Shown in pieces: positions 23,604 to 32,482 of a stretch of DNA of 64,000 bases. The position numbers and the translations under genes are program-made. The number at the start of each line of letters is the position of its first letter. Position 1 is the stretch's first letter. A model generated the notes under the pieces. That model saw only the letters and a program-made list of their open reading frames with translations. It had not been told where the DNA came from and made no database searches. The DNA is from Rubellimicrobium sp. CFH 75288 (GTDB taxonomy: Bacteria; Pseudomonadota; Alphaproteobacteria; Rhodobacterales; Rhodobacteraceae), in assembly GCF_009904055.1 (NCBI RefSeq), contig NZ_WYDP01000008.1, positions 186,001 to 250,000 of the forward strand, given 5' to 3'.

Positions 23604-25556
23604 TCAGGTCCCGGCCTGCGCACCCTTGCGATCGCCGAGTGCTTCGCGCAGCATCCGTGCGAGATCGCTGACGCCGAACGGCTTGCGCAGGATGAGGGCA
23701 TCCGCTCCGGCCGCCCCCTCGATGGCTTCGGAATCGGCATAGCCGGTCGCAAAGACCACCGGCAGGTCCGCCCACCGCGCGCGGGCTGCCGCAACGAGTT
23801 CGGCACCTGTCAGACCGGGCATGGCAAAATCGACAAGAAGCAAGTCCGGTCGTTCGAGGGCGATGTCGGCCAGCGCTGCTTCCCCGTCGGACGCCTCGCG
23901 GACTGTGCACCCCAGCAGGCCCAGCGACTCGGCCAGCAACGCGCGCACCTCGGGATCGTCATCCACAACCATGACCGTCGCCTTCGGGACGGCGGTCTCC
24001 TGCCCGTCCTCGACGCCGGTCTCGTCGGTGCTCGCGGGCAGTGTCGAGCGCTGGAGCAGGACGCGCACGGTCGTCCCAAGGCCCGGTCCGGTCTCGATGC
24101 GGACCGTTCCGCGGCTTTGCCGCGCGATTCCGAAAACCTGGCTCAGCCCCAGCCCCGTTCCCTTTCCAGGCCCCTTGGTCGTGAAGAACGGCTCGAGCGC
24201 CCGCGCAGCAACCTCGCGCTCCATGCCGATCCCGCTGTCGGAGACGGACAGTTCGACATAGCTGCCCTCGGCAAGCTCCGGATCGCGGGCGATCTCCTTG
24301 ATGCGCGTTGCGATCACGATCGTGCCCCCGTCCGGCATGGCATCCCTCGCGTTGATCGCGAGGTTGAGAACCGCCATTTCGAGCTGGGTGGGATCGGACA
24401 GGACCGTGGCTCCGGCCGCCTGAAGGTCCATCTCCACCTGGATCATGGGACCAATCGACCGATCCACGAGGTCGCGCATGCCCTCGATCATCGCATCGAG
24501 GCCGACGGGACGCTCCTCAATCCGCTGGGCCCGGCTGAACGCCAGAAGCTGCGCCGTGAGCCGTGCGCCGCGGGCAGCGGCCTCGAGCCCGGCATCGGCG
24601 AGCGCCCGCACCTTTTCAGGCTCGTCGGCGCGCCGGCGAACGAGTTCGAGACTGCCCGAAACGGCCTGCAGGAGGTTGTTGAAGTCGTGGGCGATTCCAC
24701 CGGTGAGCTGACCCAGGGCTTCGACCCGTTGCGCCTGCCGCAGATGCTCTTCCAAGGCGCGCTGCTCGGTCATGTCGCGGGCCGTCCCGTAGATCAGGGA
24801 CCCTTCCGAAACGGCCGTCCAGGCGAGCCATCGCCACGACCCGTCGCGATGCCGCATCCGGTGCACATGGTTCAGAACGGGCTGAGCCTGCGTCAGTTGC
24901 GCGTGATGGCGCTCGCTCTCGGCCAGATCGTCGGGGTGGACCAGTTCCCGAAAACTGCGACCGATGAACTCCTCGGGCCGGTAGCCGAGGATCGACTCGA
25001 CCGACGGATTGACATCGCGGAACACCCCGTCGAATCCGGCCACTGCCAGCATGTCGCGGCTCAGCCGCCAGAGCCGATCGCGCTCGCGGGTCCTCGCGTC
25101 GACCTGCGCGGACAAAAGAGCGTTCAGCCGTTCAACCTCCCGGGTGGCGGCCTCGGCGGCACGCCGCAGCCGCGCGCCTTCGATCGCGCCCACGATCGCT
25201 TCCGCCAGAAGGTCGCGGAAATGGCCGGCCGTGTCTTTCCAGACGTAATCCGCCGCCCCTCCCTTCAGGGCCGCAACGGCCACATGGCTGTCCTCCGAGC
25301 CGGTCACATAGACCACGGGCGGCGGCTCGGGCAGCTCCTGGATCAGGGGCAGCACGTCGAGGCCGCTCCAGCCCGGCATGTGGTGGTCCAGCGCCACGGC
25401 AGCAAAGGTGCCGGTCCTCAGCCGTTCGAGGCCTTCATCCGGACTCTCGACATGCTCGACAGCGAAGCCCTTCTTCTCCAAGGTGCGGCATACCAGCCGG
25501 CCGAGACCTGGATCGTCATCGATGTAGAGGACGCGCGGCGGGCCGCCGGTCATCAA
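23604..25556 (-). CDS. Hybrid sensor histidine kinase (REC-PAS-HisKA-HATPase-REC)
   Basis: The 650-residue cytoplasmic kinase starts with a receiver domain (about 8-125; acidic DDD near residue 13, phospho-acceptor D57 and K107). A coiled coil (about 130-165) and a PAS domain (165-265) follow. Next are a HisKA domain with H290 in GGIAHDFNN and a HATPase with NLAINARDAM, DSGIGM and GKGTGLGLS. A second receiver domain (about 526-640) has phospho-acceptor D576 in VDFAMPG and K625. Having receivers at both ends indicates a kinase that is both input and relay node. It is the last gene of a three-gene minus-strand unit and overlaps the single-domain regulator gene by four bases. Confidence 0.92.
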   Translation of the reverse strand: MMTGGPPRVLYIDDDPGLGRLVCRTLEKKGFAVEHVESPDEGLERLRTGTFAAVALDHHMPGWSGLDVLPLIQELPEPPPVVYVTGSEDSHVAVAALKGGAADYVWKDTAGHFRDLLAEAIVGAIEGARLRRAAEAATREVERLNALLSAQVDARTRERDRLWRLSRDMLAVAGFDGVFRDVNPSVESILGYRPEEFIGRSFRELVHPDDLAESERHHAQLTQAQPVLNHVHRMRHRDGSWRWLAWTAVSEGSLIYGTARDMTEQRALEEHLRQAQRVEALGQLTGGIAHDFNNLLQAVSGSLELVRRRADEPEKVRALADAGLEAAARGARLTAQLLAFSRAQRIEERPVGLDAMIEGMRDLVDRSIGPMIQVEMDLQAAGATVLSDPTQLEMAVLNLAINARDAMPDGGTIVIATRIKEIARDPELAEGSYVELSVSDSGIGMEREVAARALEPFFTTKGPGKGTGLGLSQVFGIARQSRGTVRIETGPGLGTTVRVLLQRSTLPASTDETGVEDGQETAVPKATVMVVDDDPEVRALLAESLGLLGCTVREASDGEAALADIALERPDLLLVDFAMPGLTGAELVAAARARWADLPVVFATGYADSEAIEGAAGADALILRKPFGVSDLARMLREALGDRKGAQAGT

Positions 25557-25987
25557 CAGGTCTCCGGCACCGTGATGACGGAGAAGAACAGGCCGAGCTG
25601 ACGGATCGCGTTGGCGAAGCCCTCGTAGTCGACCGGCTTGGTGATGTAGACGTTGCAGCCCAGATCGTAGCAGCGCTGGACCTCGCGGCTGTCGTCGGTC
25701 GTCGTCAGCACGACGACCGGTGCCCTGCGCGTATGCGGGTTGCCCTTGATCCGCTCGAGAACCTCGATCCCCGTCATGTCCGGCAGGTTCAGGTCGAGAA
25801 GGATCAGCATGTGCCGCTTCGCGCTCGCCTCGCCGCTGCCATCCGCTCCCAGCAGGTAGGCCAGCGCGTCCGTGCCGTTCTGGAAGGCCACGATGTCGTT
25901 GCGCACGCCCGCGCGGCGGATGTTGCGCTCGATGAGCCGCGCGTGACCAGCATCGTCCTCGATCATCACGATGCAGACAGGATGCAT
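25553..25987 (-). CDS. Single-domain response regulator (Rcp1-like)
   Basis: The 144-residue protein is only a receiver domain. It has the acidic pair in IEDDAGHARL (about D11/D12), phospho-acceptor D65 in LLDLNLPD, the TTTDDS switch region and K117 in YITKPVD. The insertion at about residues 48-60 and the C-terminal LGLFFSVITVPE are typical of Rcp1-type regulators, which often receive phosphate from bacteriophytochrome-like kinases. With no output domain it is probably a phosphate shuttle between the two flanking kinases. It lies 11 bases after the stop of the upstream kinase gene. Confidence 0.93.
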   Translation of the reverse strand: MHPVCIVMIEDDAGHARLIERNIRRAGVRNDIVAFQNGTDALAYLLGADGSGEASAKRHMLILLDLNLPDMTGIEVLERIKGNPHTRRAPVVVLTTTDDSREVQRCYDLGCNVYITKPVDYEGFANAIRQLGLFFSVITVPETC

Positions 25988-25998
25988 CCCATGTTCTC

Positions 25999-28830
25999 CT
26001 ACTCGGCCGCCGGGCGCGCGGCGAGTGCTACAGCGGGCAGCGTGACGATGAAAGTGGTTCCCTTGCCCGGCGCGGAGTCAAGCTCGATCCGGCCGCCCAT
26101 GGCCCGCACCAGCGTGCGCACGTGAGCCAGCCCGATTCCTTCGCCCGGACGATCCTGCGTGCCGGCGCGTCGGAAGAGCTCGAACACCCGACCGTGATCC
26201 TTGGGGTCGATCCCGCGCCCATTGTCGCTGACACGGTAGACGATCTTTCCCCCCGATTTTGCGCCGTCGATCCGGATGTGGCCGGGTCTCGCCGGGTCCA
26301 GATACTTCACCGCATTGTCGAGAAGGTTGCCGAAGATCTGCGACAGGGCGAGGCGGTCCGCCACCAGGTCGGGCAGAGGCTCCACGATCTCCAGCGTCGC
26401 CTCCGCCTCCTCCACCTGATGCTGCATCGCGGCCGCCAGGTCTCCGATCAGCGCGGACATGTCCACCCGCTCTGCCTCCAGCCGCCGGCGGCCCTCCCGG
26501 GACAGCTTCAGGATCGCCGCGATCAGACCCTCCATCTTCGTCGTCGCGGCCTGGATGAAGCGCAGGGCCTCGTCGAACTCCTCGATGGTCCGTTGACGCT
26601 CGGGATCACCGGCGGGGCGGGCTCCGGCCTCCAGCAGTTCGTCACGCAGCGATCGCAGTTCGCTCGTGAAGCCCATCACATTCACCAGCGGCGAGCGCAG
26701 GTCGTGGCTGACGATGTAGGCGTAGCGCTGCAACTCGTCGTTGGACTCGGCCAGTTCGGCCGCCTGTTCGGACAGGATGGTGTTGAGGCGCTGCAACTCC
26801 GCCTCGGACCTGTGCCGGGCCGTGTCGTCGCGCAGCGTCAGTACCGAACCCAGACGGGCGCCATCGGGTCCGAACACGGGCCGGGCACCGCCCACCACGA
26901 CCAGTTCCGTTCCGTCGGGCCTGCGAATCCGCCACCGCGCATCGTTGACGGTCTCCGCATGGCGCACGGCCCGGTAGAGAGGCAGATCCTCGACAGGATG
27001 GGGCTCGCCCTCCATCGTCAGAAGCGAGTAGCTCCGCGTGTAGTCCTCCGGCGCGATGTCCAGCTTGGCCACGCCGTGCAGGCGCGCGGCTGCCTCGTTC
27101 ACGAACACGATGCGACCGTCCGGATCGGTCACGATGACGCCCTCGGCCAGCTGCCCCAAGATCGCCGCCGTCTCCGCCGCGCGGGCCTGGGCGTCGCGGC
27201 TGGCCTGTTCCAGCGCGGCTTCGGCCGCCCGGCGGTTCTCGATCTCCTGCTGGGCCGCCTGGAACAGATGCGCGCGTCCCAAGGCAATGGCTGCCTGCCC
27301 GGCGAACCCTCCGATCAGTCGCTCCTCCCGCAGCCCGAAGCGGCCGGGCACCGGATGGCCGAACAGGAGCGCTCCGAGAATCTGTCCCTTGCCGGAGACG
27401 ACTGGAATGGCGAGGTAACTGCGCACCGGCAGGTGGCCTTCGGGCAGTCCGCCGTGGCTGCCGTAGCGGGGATCGTGCAGCACGTCGTCGGACCGGATGA
27501 CCCCGTGCCCCTGGAAGGTCGGGGTGAACAGCGTCGTGGCCCGGGGCATGCCGAACCGCGTGAAGGCCTCCTTGGGCGCGCCCGTCAGGGCAAACAGGCG
27601 CCACGCCTCCTCGCCGCGATCGTCCACGACGCGCTCGAAGAAGGCGCCGTAGGCGGCTCCGACCAGTCGGGACGCCTCCTCGATGACGACCTGCGCCACG
27701 CGGTCCGGCTCGATCTCCTGGGCCAGCGTCGTCCCGGCACGGTTGAGGATGTCCAGCGTACGGTTCTTCTCGCGGAGGTCGGCGGTCGCATCGGCCAGCG
27801 CCCGGCTCACATCGTCCACTTCCCGCAGACCCGTCGCCAGCGGCGGACCGACGTCGCGGCGCCCGAGGGCCTCGGCCTGCCGCTGGAGAGCGCGCACCGG
27901 TGCCGCGATGCGACGCTCGGCGATCAGCCCGAGAGACGCCGAAAGCAGGAGCAGACCGGCCCCCAGCCCCGCCAGAATGCCGACCGACCGCCGCACGGGG
28001 CTCGCGAGGTCCGCTCTGCGCACGCCCACCGCGACGCGCCAGCCGGCGCTGGGGATCCGGGCATAGGCACCGAAGACCCGCTGCCCGTCCGCGGTGAAGC
28101 CCAGCCAGGTGCCGCCCTCTCCGGTCGTGGCGTCGATCAGGTCCTGCGTCGCACGCGTGCCGACAAATCGCTCGGGGTCGCGGTTGCGGGCCATGATCGT
28201 TCCGGCCCGGTCCACGATCGCCCCCGTCCACGCCACGGGGAGCTGCGCCGCATCCACGATGCCCTGAAGCCGGCGCTCCGAGTAGTTGACGGACAGCAGC
28301 CACCGGGGCTCGCTGTCCTCGAAGATCGGCGTGACGGCGGCAAAGATCGAGTCGCCCGACACCGAGCCCGTGAACAGGTTCGTCACCACGGCCGCGCCGG
28401 TCCGCAAGGCTTCGGCATCCTCCTCGAGGATCGTGACGGGAAGCGGATCGCCGAAGGGCCGGCGCGGGTTGACCACCTGCTGACCGTCCGGCGTCCTCAG
28501 AACGGTGACGATCCCCCTGCGTTCGAGCAAGTCGCGCGCCTCGGCATGGAAGGACACGAGATCGCCGCTGCGCAGATAGGGCGAGGCGGCCAGGACATCC
28601 ACCGTGGCCAGCAGGGCGCCGACCTCCCGCTCGGCGGCATAGGCGATCCGCTGGGCGGCATCACGGGCCGAGTTCTCGAGGTTGCGCCGCTCGGCCTCGC
28701 CATAGCTCCAGAGCGCCAGACCGAGAAGAAGCAGGATGGGGAGCGAGAACAGCAGCGTATAGACGAACAGGTTACGCCTGACCGTCCAGCCGCGCTGCGG
28801 TGCGGCCGCTCCCTCGATCGCAGTGGTCAA
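25999..28830 (-). CDS. Membrane sensor histidine kinase (Cache-HAMP-GAF-PAS-HisKA-HATPase)
   Basis: This 943-residue kinase has a transmembrane segment near residues 20-42, a large periplasmic dCache-like domain (about 50-275), a second transmembrane segment (about 280-302) and a HAMP linker. A GAF domain (about 360-520), a coiled coil, a PAS domain (about 555-680), HisKA with H709 in IVSHDLRSP and a HATPase domain with NLLDNAVKY and DNGRGI follow. The input is probably a small periplasmic ligand plus a GAF/PAS signal; the chromophore cysteine of phytochromes is not obvious. The start codon is TTG at 28830 with GGGAAG upstream, and no better ATG exists. It heads the kinase / regulator / hybrid-kinase unit. 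Confidence 0.9.
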   Translation of the reverse strand: MTTAIEGAAAPQRGWTVRRNLFVYTLLFSLPILLLLGLALWSYGEAERRNLENSARDAAQRIAYAAEREVGALLATVDVLAASPYLRSGDLVSFHAEARDLLERRGIVTVLRTPDGQQVVNPRRPFGDPLPVTILEEDAEALRTGAAVVTNLFTGSVSGDSIFAAVTPIFEDSEPRWLLSVNYSERRLQGIVDAAQLPVAWTGAIVDRAGTIMARNRDPERFVGTRATQDLIDATTGEGGTWLGFTADGQRVFGAYARIPSAGWRVAVGVRRADLASPVRRSVGILAGLGAGLLLLSASLGLIAERRIAAPVRALQRQAEALGRRDVGPPLATGLREVDDVSRALADATADLREKNRTLDILNRAGTTLAQEIEPDRVAQVVIEEASRLVGAAYGAFFERVVDDRGEEAWRLFALTGAPKEAFTRFGMPRATTLFTPTFQGHGVIRSDDVLHDPRYGSHGGLPEGHLPVRSYLAIPVVSGKGQILGALLFGHPVPGRFGLREERLIGGFAGQAAIALGRAHLFQAAQQEIENRRAAEAALEQASRDAQARAAETAAILGQLAEGVIVTDPDGRIVFVNEAAARLHGVAKLDIAPEDYTRSYSLLTMEGEPHPVEDLPLYRAVRHAETVNDARWRIRRPDGTELVVVGGARPVFGPDGARLGSVLTLRDDTARHRSEAELQRLNTILSEQAAELAESNDELQRYAYIVSHDLRSPLVNVMGFTSELRSLRDELLEAGARPAGDPERQRTIEEFDEALRFIQAATTKMEGLIAAILKLSREGRRRLEAERVDMSALIGDLAAAMQHQVEEAEATLEIVEPLPDLVADRLALSQIFGNLLDNAVKYLDPARPGHIRIDGAKSGGKIVYRVSDNGRGIDPKDHGRVFELFRRAGTQDRPGEGIGLAHVRTLVRAMGGRIELDSAPGKGTTFIVTLPAVALAARPAAE

Positions 28831-28899
28831 GGCTTCAGCTTCCCGTTCCTTCCGGGTTCCGGCAGCTTGCGCTACACGAAAGTTCCCTCCGGCGCAACG

Positions 28900-29826
28900 T
28901 CACCCCGTTTCGATGCTGTAACCTGCGGCCCGCAGCAATCGGGTGAGTTCCTGCCACCCGATCCGGGCCATCTGGGCGGGTGGAGCCTGCCTCGGGTCCT
29001 GTTCCGCCTCGACGACGAACCAGCCCTGGTATCCGTTCCGGGCCAGCCGTCCGAGGATGGCGGCAAAGTCGAGATCGCCGTCTCCGGGAACGGTGAACGC
29101 GCCCTTGACCACAGCGTCGAGGAAGCTTTCGCGCTCCCGGTCGATGCCATGCACGACGCCAAGCCGGACATCCTTGGCGTGGACGTGGTTGATCCGTTCC
29201 GCATGGCGGTCGATGAGGGCCAGGACATCGCCGCCGGCAAACGCGAGATGTCCCGCGTCGTAAAGCAGACCCAGCGCCTCTCCGGTCGCCATCATCAGCG
29301 CGTCGATCTCCTCCTCGGTCTCGACGACGGCCGCCATGTGGTGATGATAGCTGAGCGGAACCCCCTGCTCGGCGCACCATTCGGCAAAGGCCGTCAGCTT
29401 GCGGCCGTAGGCGCGCATCTCGGTCTTGTCGATCCGCGGCTTGCGCGCGAGCGGAACCGTGCGGTCGCCCTGGATCGAGCGCGCCGTCTCGCCATAGATG
29501 AGGCACGGTGCCCCCGTCGCGCGGAACAGGTCGAGCTGGGCGCGCACCCGGTCCTTCTCCTCCTCCAGCGAACCGTCGAGGAGGCGGCCGGAGAACCATC
29601 CGCCGCATACCTGCATGCCGTGCTGATCGAGAACCGGCTTCAGGACGGCAGGGTCCATCGGGAAGCGCCGGCCCGTCTCCATGCCGCAATAGCCGGCCTC
29701 CGCCGCCTGCCGGAGGCATTCCTCGAGGCTGACGTCGTCCGACAGGTCGGGCAGGTCGTCGTTCCACCACGCGATCGGCGCAATCCCCAGTCTGGCCTGC
29801 ACGGTCTCCTCCGCCTCGCGGGACAC
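28900..29826 (-). CDS. iolE: IolE-like 2-keto-myo-inositol dehydratase (sugar isomerase/epimerase TIM barrel)
   Basis: The 308-residue protein is an AP-endonuclease-2-like TIM barrel close to inosose dehydratase. It has LGIAPIAWWNDDLPDL at the N-terminus, YHHHMAAVVET, LLYDAGHLAFAGGD, NHVHAKDVR and the GDGDLDFAAIL / YQGWFVVEAEQDP segments, all characteristic of IolE. IolE dehydrates 2-keto-myo-inositol in inositol catabolism. The GTG start at 29826 has AGGAAGG upstream; GTG at 29802 with GGAGGAG is an alternative. The other iol genes are not in this window, so the route may be partial here or completed elsewhere. It is divergent from an oxidoreductase of the inositol-dehydrogenase superfamily. 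Confidence 0.85.
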   Translation of the reverse strand: MSREAEETVQARLGIAPIAWWNDDLPDLSDDVSLEECLRQAAEAGYCGMETGRRFPMDPAVLKPVLDQHGMQVCGGWFSGRLLDGSLEEEKDRVRAQLDLFRATGAPCLIYGETARSIQGDRTVPLARKPRIDKTEMRAYGRKLTAFAEWCAEQGVPLSYHHHMAAVVETEEEIDALMMATGEALGLLYDAGHLAFAGGDVLALIDRHAERINHVHAKDVRLGVVHGIDRERESFLDAVVKGAFTVPGDGDLDFAAILGRLARNGYQGWFVVEAEQDPRQAPPAQMARIGWQELTRLLRAAGYSIETG

Positions 29827-29877
29827 CCGGCCTTCCTGCCCGTCCCCCTTTCGCCACGCAAGTCGGCCGCCGCAGCG

Positions 29878-29897
29878 CCTGACGCGTTTTCATCAGG
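29878..29897. promoter_or_regulatory. Imperfect inverted repeat CCTGA...TCAGG in the iolE / oxidoreductase divergent gap
   Basis: CCTGA and TCAGG flank a 10-base AT-richer centre in the 175-base region between two divergent starts. A second short hairpin, CCTCA-TCGC-TGAGG, lies at 29914-29927. Either could bind a regulator of the pair. The match to a LacI-type operator is poor, so no family is assigned. Confidence 0.3.
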
Positions 29898-30001
29898 TTC
29901 CCCGCGCGTCCTGCCTCATCGCTGAGGAAGGCACGACGATCGCGGCTGGACTTGCCCCGGCCTGCCCTTCACCAAGACCTCGGCACCAGACGGAGGAGGT
30001 C

Positions 30002-31117
30002 ATGGGCAAACCGCTGCTCCGCGTCGGTCTGATCGGCTCCGGCTTCATGGGGCGGGCCCATGCCTTCGCCTATGCCACGGCCGAGAAGGTCTTCGACCTG
30101 CCGTTCCGCATCCGCCTCGCCGTCCTGGCCGACGCCACCCCCGAGGCGGCACGGGCCGGGGCCGAAGCCCTCGGGTTCGATGCCTCCACCGCCGACTGGC
30201 GGGCGGTGGCGGAAGGAGAGGATGTGGACGTGGTCCATGTCACCACGCCCAATGCCCTTCATGCCGAGATGGCGATTGCCGCCCTGGAAGCCGGCAAGCC
30301 GGTGCATTGCGAAAAGCCTCTCGCCCCGACGCTGGCCGAAGCCGTCCGCATGGCGGAGGCGGCAGAGCGAGCGGCCCTGCCCACGCAAGTCGGCTTCAAC
30401 TACCTGTGCAACCCCATGGTGCGGCTTGCCGCCCGGATGATCGAGGATGGGGCGATCGGCGCCGTCCGGACGGCCCGGTTCGTCCATGCCGAGGACTACA
30501 TGGCCGATGCCTCCGTGCCGTGGGGCTTCCGCCACGACCCGGTTGGCGGAGGGGTTCTCGCCGATCTGGGGTCGCATGCGCTGGCCACGGCCGAGTTCCT
30601 GCTCGGCCGTGTTGGGCGGGTTCTCGGCGACTGCGTCACGGTGATCGCCGAGAGACCCGCCGAAGGTGGCCCCCGACCGGTGGTCGTGGACGATGTGGCC
30701 CGGGCATTCCTCCGGTTCGTCAGCGGGGCGAGCGCATCGCTCGAGGCGTCCTGGATTGCGACCGGGCGGACCATGCAGCACGACTTCGAGATCCATGGCG
30801 AAAGGGGCGCGATCCGGTTCACGCAGGAACGCCTGAACGAACTTCACCTCTATCTCACCCGCGACCCCGACGGCCTGCGCGGCTTCCGGCGGATCGAGGC
30901 GGGCCCCGCCCATCCGCCTTACGGCCGTTTCTGCGTCGCCCCCGGCCATCAGCTCGGCTTCAACGACCTCAAGGCGATCGAGATCGCGGGATTTCTCGAT
31001 GCCGTGGCCGGACAGGCACCGGCCGCCTTTCCGTTCTCCCGTGGAGCGCGCATCCAAGCGCTGGTCGAGGCCGTGGCCCGGTCCTCTGCCATGGGCGTCT
31101 GGACAGAACCGGGCTGA
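30002..31117 (+). CDS. Gfo/Idh/MocA-family oxidoreductase
   Basis: The 371-residue protein has an N-terminal Rossmann domain with GLIGSGFMG (9-17) and the family EKP motif (E104-K105-P106). A C-terminal GFO_IDH_MocA substrate domain carries GGGVLADLGSHALATAEFLLG. These enzymes oxidise or reduce sugars and cyclitols with NAD(P). Strong GGAGGAGGT precedes the ATG. Being divergent from an IolE-like gene makes a cyclitol or related sugar the most likely substrate. The family is too broad to be more specific. Confidence 0.9.
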   Translation: MGKPLLRVGLIGSGFMGRAHAFAYATAEKVFDLPFRIRLAVLADATPEAARAGAEALGFDASTADWRAVAEGEDVDVVHVTTPNALHAEMAIAALEAGKPVHCEKPLAPTLAEAVRMAEAAERAALPTQVGFNYLCNPMVRLAARMIEDGAIGAVRTARFVHAEDYMADASVPWGFRHDPVGGGVLADLGSHALATAEFLLGRVGRVLGDCVTVIAERPAEGGPRPVVVDDVARAFLRFVSGASASLEASWIATGRTMQHDFEIHGERGAIRFTQERLNELHLYLTRDPDGLRGFRRIEAGPAHPPYGRFCVAPGHQLGFNDLKAIEIAGFLDAVAGQAPAAFPFSRGARIQALVEAVARSSAMGVWTEPG

Positions 31118-31186
31118 CGCTCACCTTTACACCGGAACCGGCTCCCGCCAAAGGTCGGGCGCAGCAATCCGGAGGACCCCCGTTCC

Positions 31187-31711
31187 ATGCAGAGCTTCGC
31201 GCCCGCGGGCGAACCGCTCGCCTTTCGCCAGGCGCTCGGCGCCTTTGCCACGGGCGTGACGGTGGTGACCGCGCGGAGCGCGGCCGGTGACCCAGCCGGC
31301 ATCACGGCGAACAGCTTCACCTCGGTCTCGCTCGATCCGCCGCTGGTCCTTTGGTGCCCGGCCAGGGCGTCCCGGCGGTTCGCGCTGTTCTCCCAGGCCG
31401 AAGCCTTCGCGATCCACGTCCTCGCAGCCGAACAGCAGGCAGTCTGCGACGCTTTCGTACGCTCGGCCGACGGGCAGGGGCAGGTCGCCTTCGACGACGG
31501 GCCCGACGGCCTGCCGCTGATCGGGGGCTGCCTGGCCCGGCTGCTCTGCCGGCGCCATGCCCTCCTCGATGGCGGGGACCACGCCATCGTGATCGGCCGG
31601 GTCTGGCAGGCGCAGCGGCGCGACGGCGCGCCGCTGGTGTTCCAGGCAGGCCGCTACGGTCACTTCGCTCCGGCCGCCGAACCCCATCCCAGCCCGGACA
31701 GTTCCGCCTGA
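31187..31711 (+). CDS. Flavin reductase family protein (FMN-binding split barrel)
   Basis: The 174-residue protein matches HpaC-like flavin reductases: FRQALGAFATGVTVVTA, GITANSFTSVSLDPPLVLWC and a conserved HAIVIGRV strand followed by PLVFQAGRYG near the C-terminus. Such proteins reduce FMN or FAD with NAD(P)H for a partner monooxygenase. No monooxygenase gene is adjacent. It follows the oxidoreductase gene by 69 bases and may share its transcript. GGAGGA precedes the ATG at a slightly long spacing. Confidence 0.88.
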   Translation: MQSFAPAGEPLAFRQALGAFATGVTVVTARSAAGDPAGITANSFTSVSLDPPLVLWCPARASRRFALFSQAEAFAIHVLAAEQQAVCDAFVRSADGQGQVAFDDGPDGLPLIGGCLARLLCRRHALLDGGDHAIVIGRVWQAQRRDGAPLVFQAGRYGHFAPAAEPHPSPDSSA

Positions 31712-31848
31712 GACGTCCTGCCGCCCGCCGTCGCGCCGGAGGCACAACGGCCTGCGTGCCGTGGCGGGCCCCTTCCGTCCTCCGTCGCCCTTGTGGCACG
31801 TTGGGCCCGATCCCCGGTGCGACCGGTCCGGACGGAGGGGTGGCAGGC

Positions 31849-32454
31849 ATGATGCGCGCGGCAGGTCTCGTTCTTGGGCTGGCGGCCTCCTGGGCCTGCT
31901 CCGGCGCGGCCGAGGCCCAGCTCCGCCCGCAGATCCGACCCGCAGCCCTCGTGCAGCCAGCCCCAGAAGTCTCCTCCGACGCCCCTGTTGCGGGCAGCCC
32001 GCCCGCCGTGACGTCCGAGGAACCGCGCGTCGGGCCGGAGACGGGTCTGCCCCTGCCCCGGTTCGTGTCCCTCAAGACGCGCGAGGGAAATGCCCGGCGC
32101 GGCCCCGGCATGGACCACCGGATCGACTGGGTGTTCGTCCGCGAGGACATGCCGCTCCTCATCACCGCCGAATACGGGCACTGGAGGCGGGTCGAGGATC
32201 GCGACGGGCATGGGGGTTGGGTCCATTACGCCCTTCTGTCCGGCGTCCGTACGGTGATCGTGGATGCCCCGCTGGCGTCGCTGCGCTCTCGCCCCGAGGA
32301 GCGCGCCCCCGAAACGGCGCTCGTGGAGGCGGGCGTGGTTGCTCGGCTGGAAATCTGCCAGCGGGACTGGTGTCGCATCAATGCGCGCGGGCACCGGGGC
32401 TGGACACCCAAGGCTGCGATCTGGGGCGTCGGTGCCGACGAGATCCTCGACTGA
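31849..32454 (+). CDS. Exported SH3-domain protein
   Basis: The 201-residue protein has a signal peptide (about residues 1-24, ending SGAAEAQ). A proline/alanine-rich linker leads to two bacterial SH3-like repeats: one around LKTREGNARRGPGMDHRIDW, and a second around APLASLRSRPEE and RLEICQRDWCRINARGHRGW. SH3_3/SH3_4 proteins of this kind are periplasmic and thought to bind cell-wall components. The ATG pair at 31849/31852 follows GGAGGGG. No catalytic domain is present. Confidence 0.83.
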   Translation: MMRAAGLVLGLAASWACSGAAEAQLRPQIRPAALVQPAPEVSSDAPVAGSPPAVTSEEPRVGPETGLPLPRFVSLKTREGNARRGPGMDHRIDWVFVREDMPLLITAEYGHWRRVEDRDGHGGWVHYALLSGVRTVIVDAPLASLRSRPEERAPETALVEAGVVARLEICQRDWCRINARGHRGWTPKAAIWGVGADEILD

Positions 32455-32482
32455 CCTGCCCCGGCGATCCGGAGAGCGTGGC

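Noticed and set aside
22776-25601. A 941-codon plus-strand open frame overlapping dcd and the hybrid kinase
   Set aside because: It is out of frame with dcd and antisense to the kinase; translation is low-complexity and shows no family similarity.
29878-29897. A LacI-type operator between iolE and the oxidoreductase
   Set aside because: Only the outer five bases are symmetric and the centre does not fit the LacI-family pattern; kept as a generic repeat only.
26122-29925. A 1267-codon open frame on the plus strand antisense to the sensor kinase and iolE
   Set aside because: High GC content removes stops on the opposite strand. The minus-strand genes have clear kinase and IolE motifs; the plus-strand translation is rich in R, G, Q and H with no recognisable domain.
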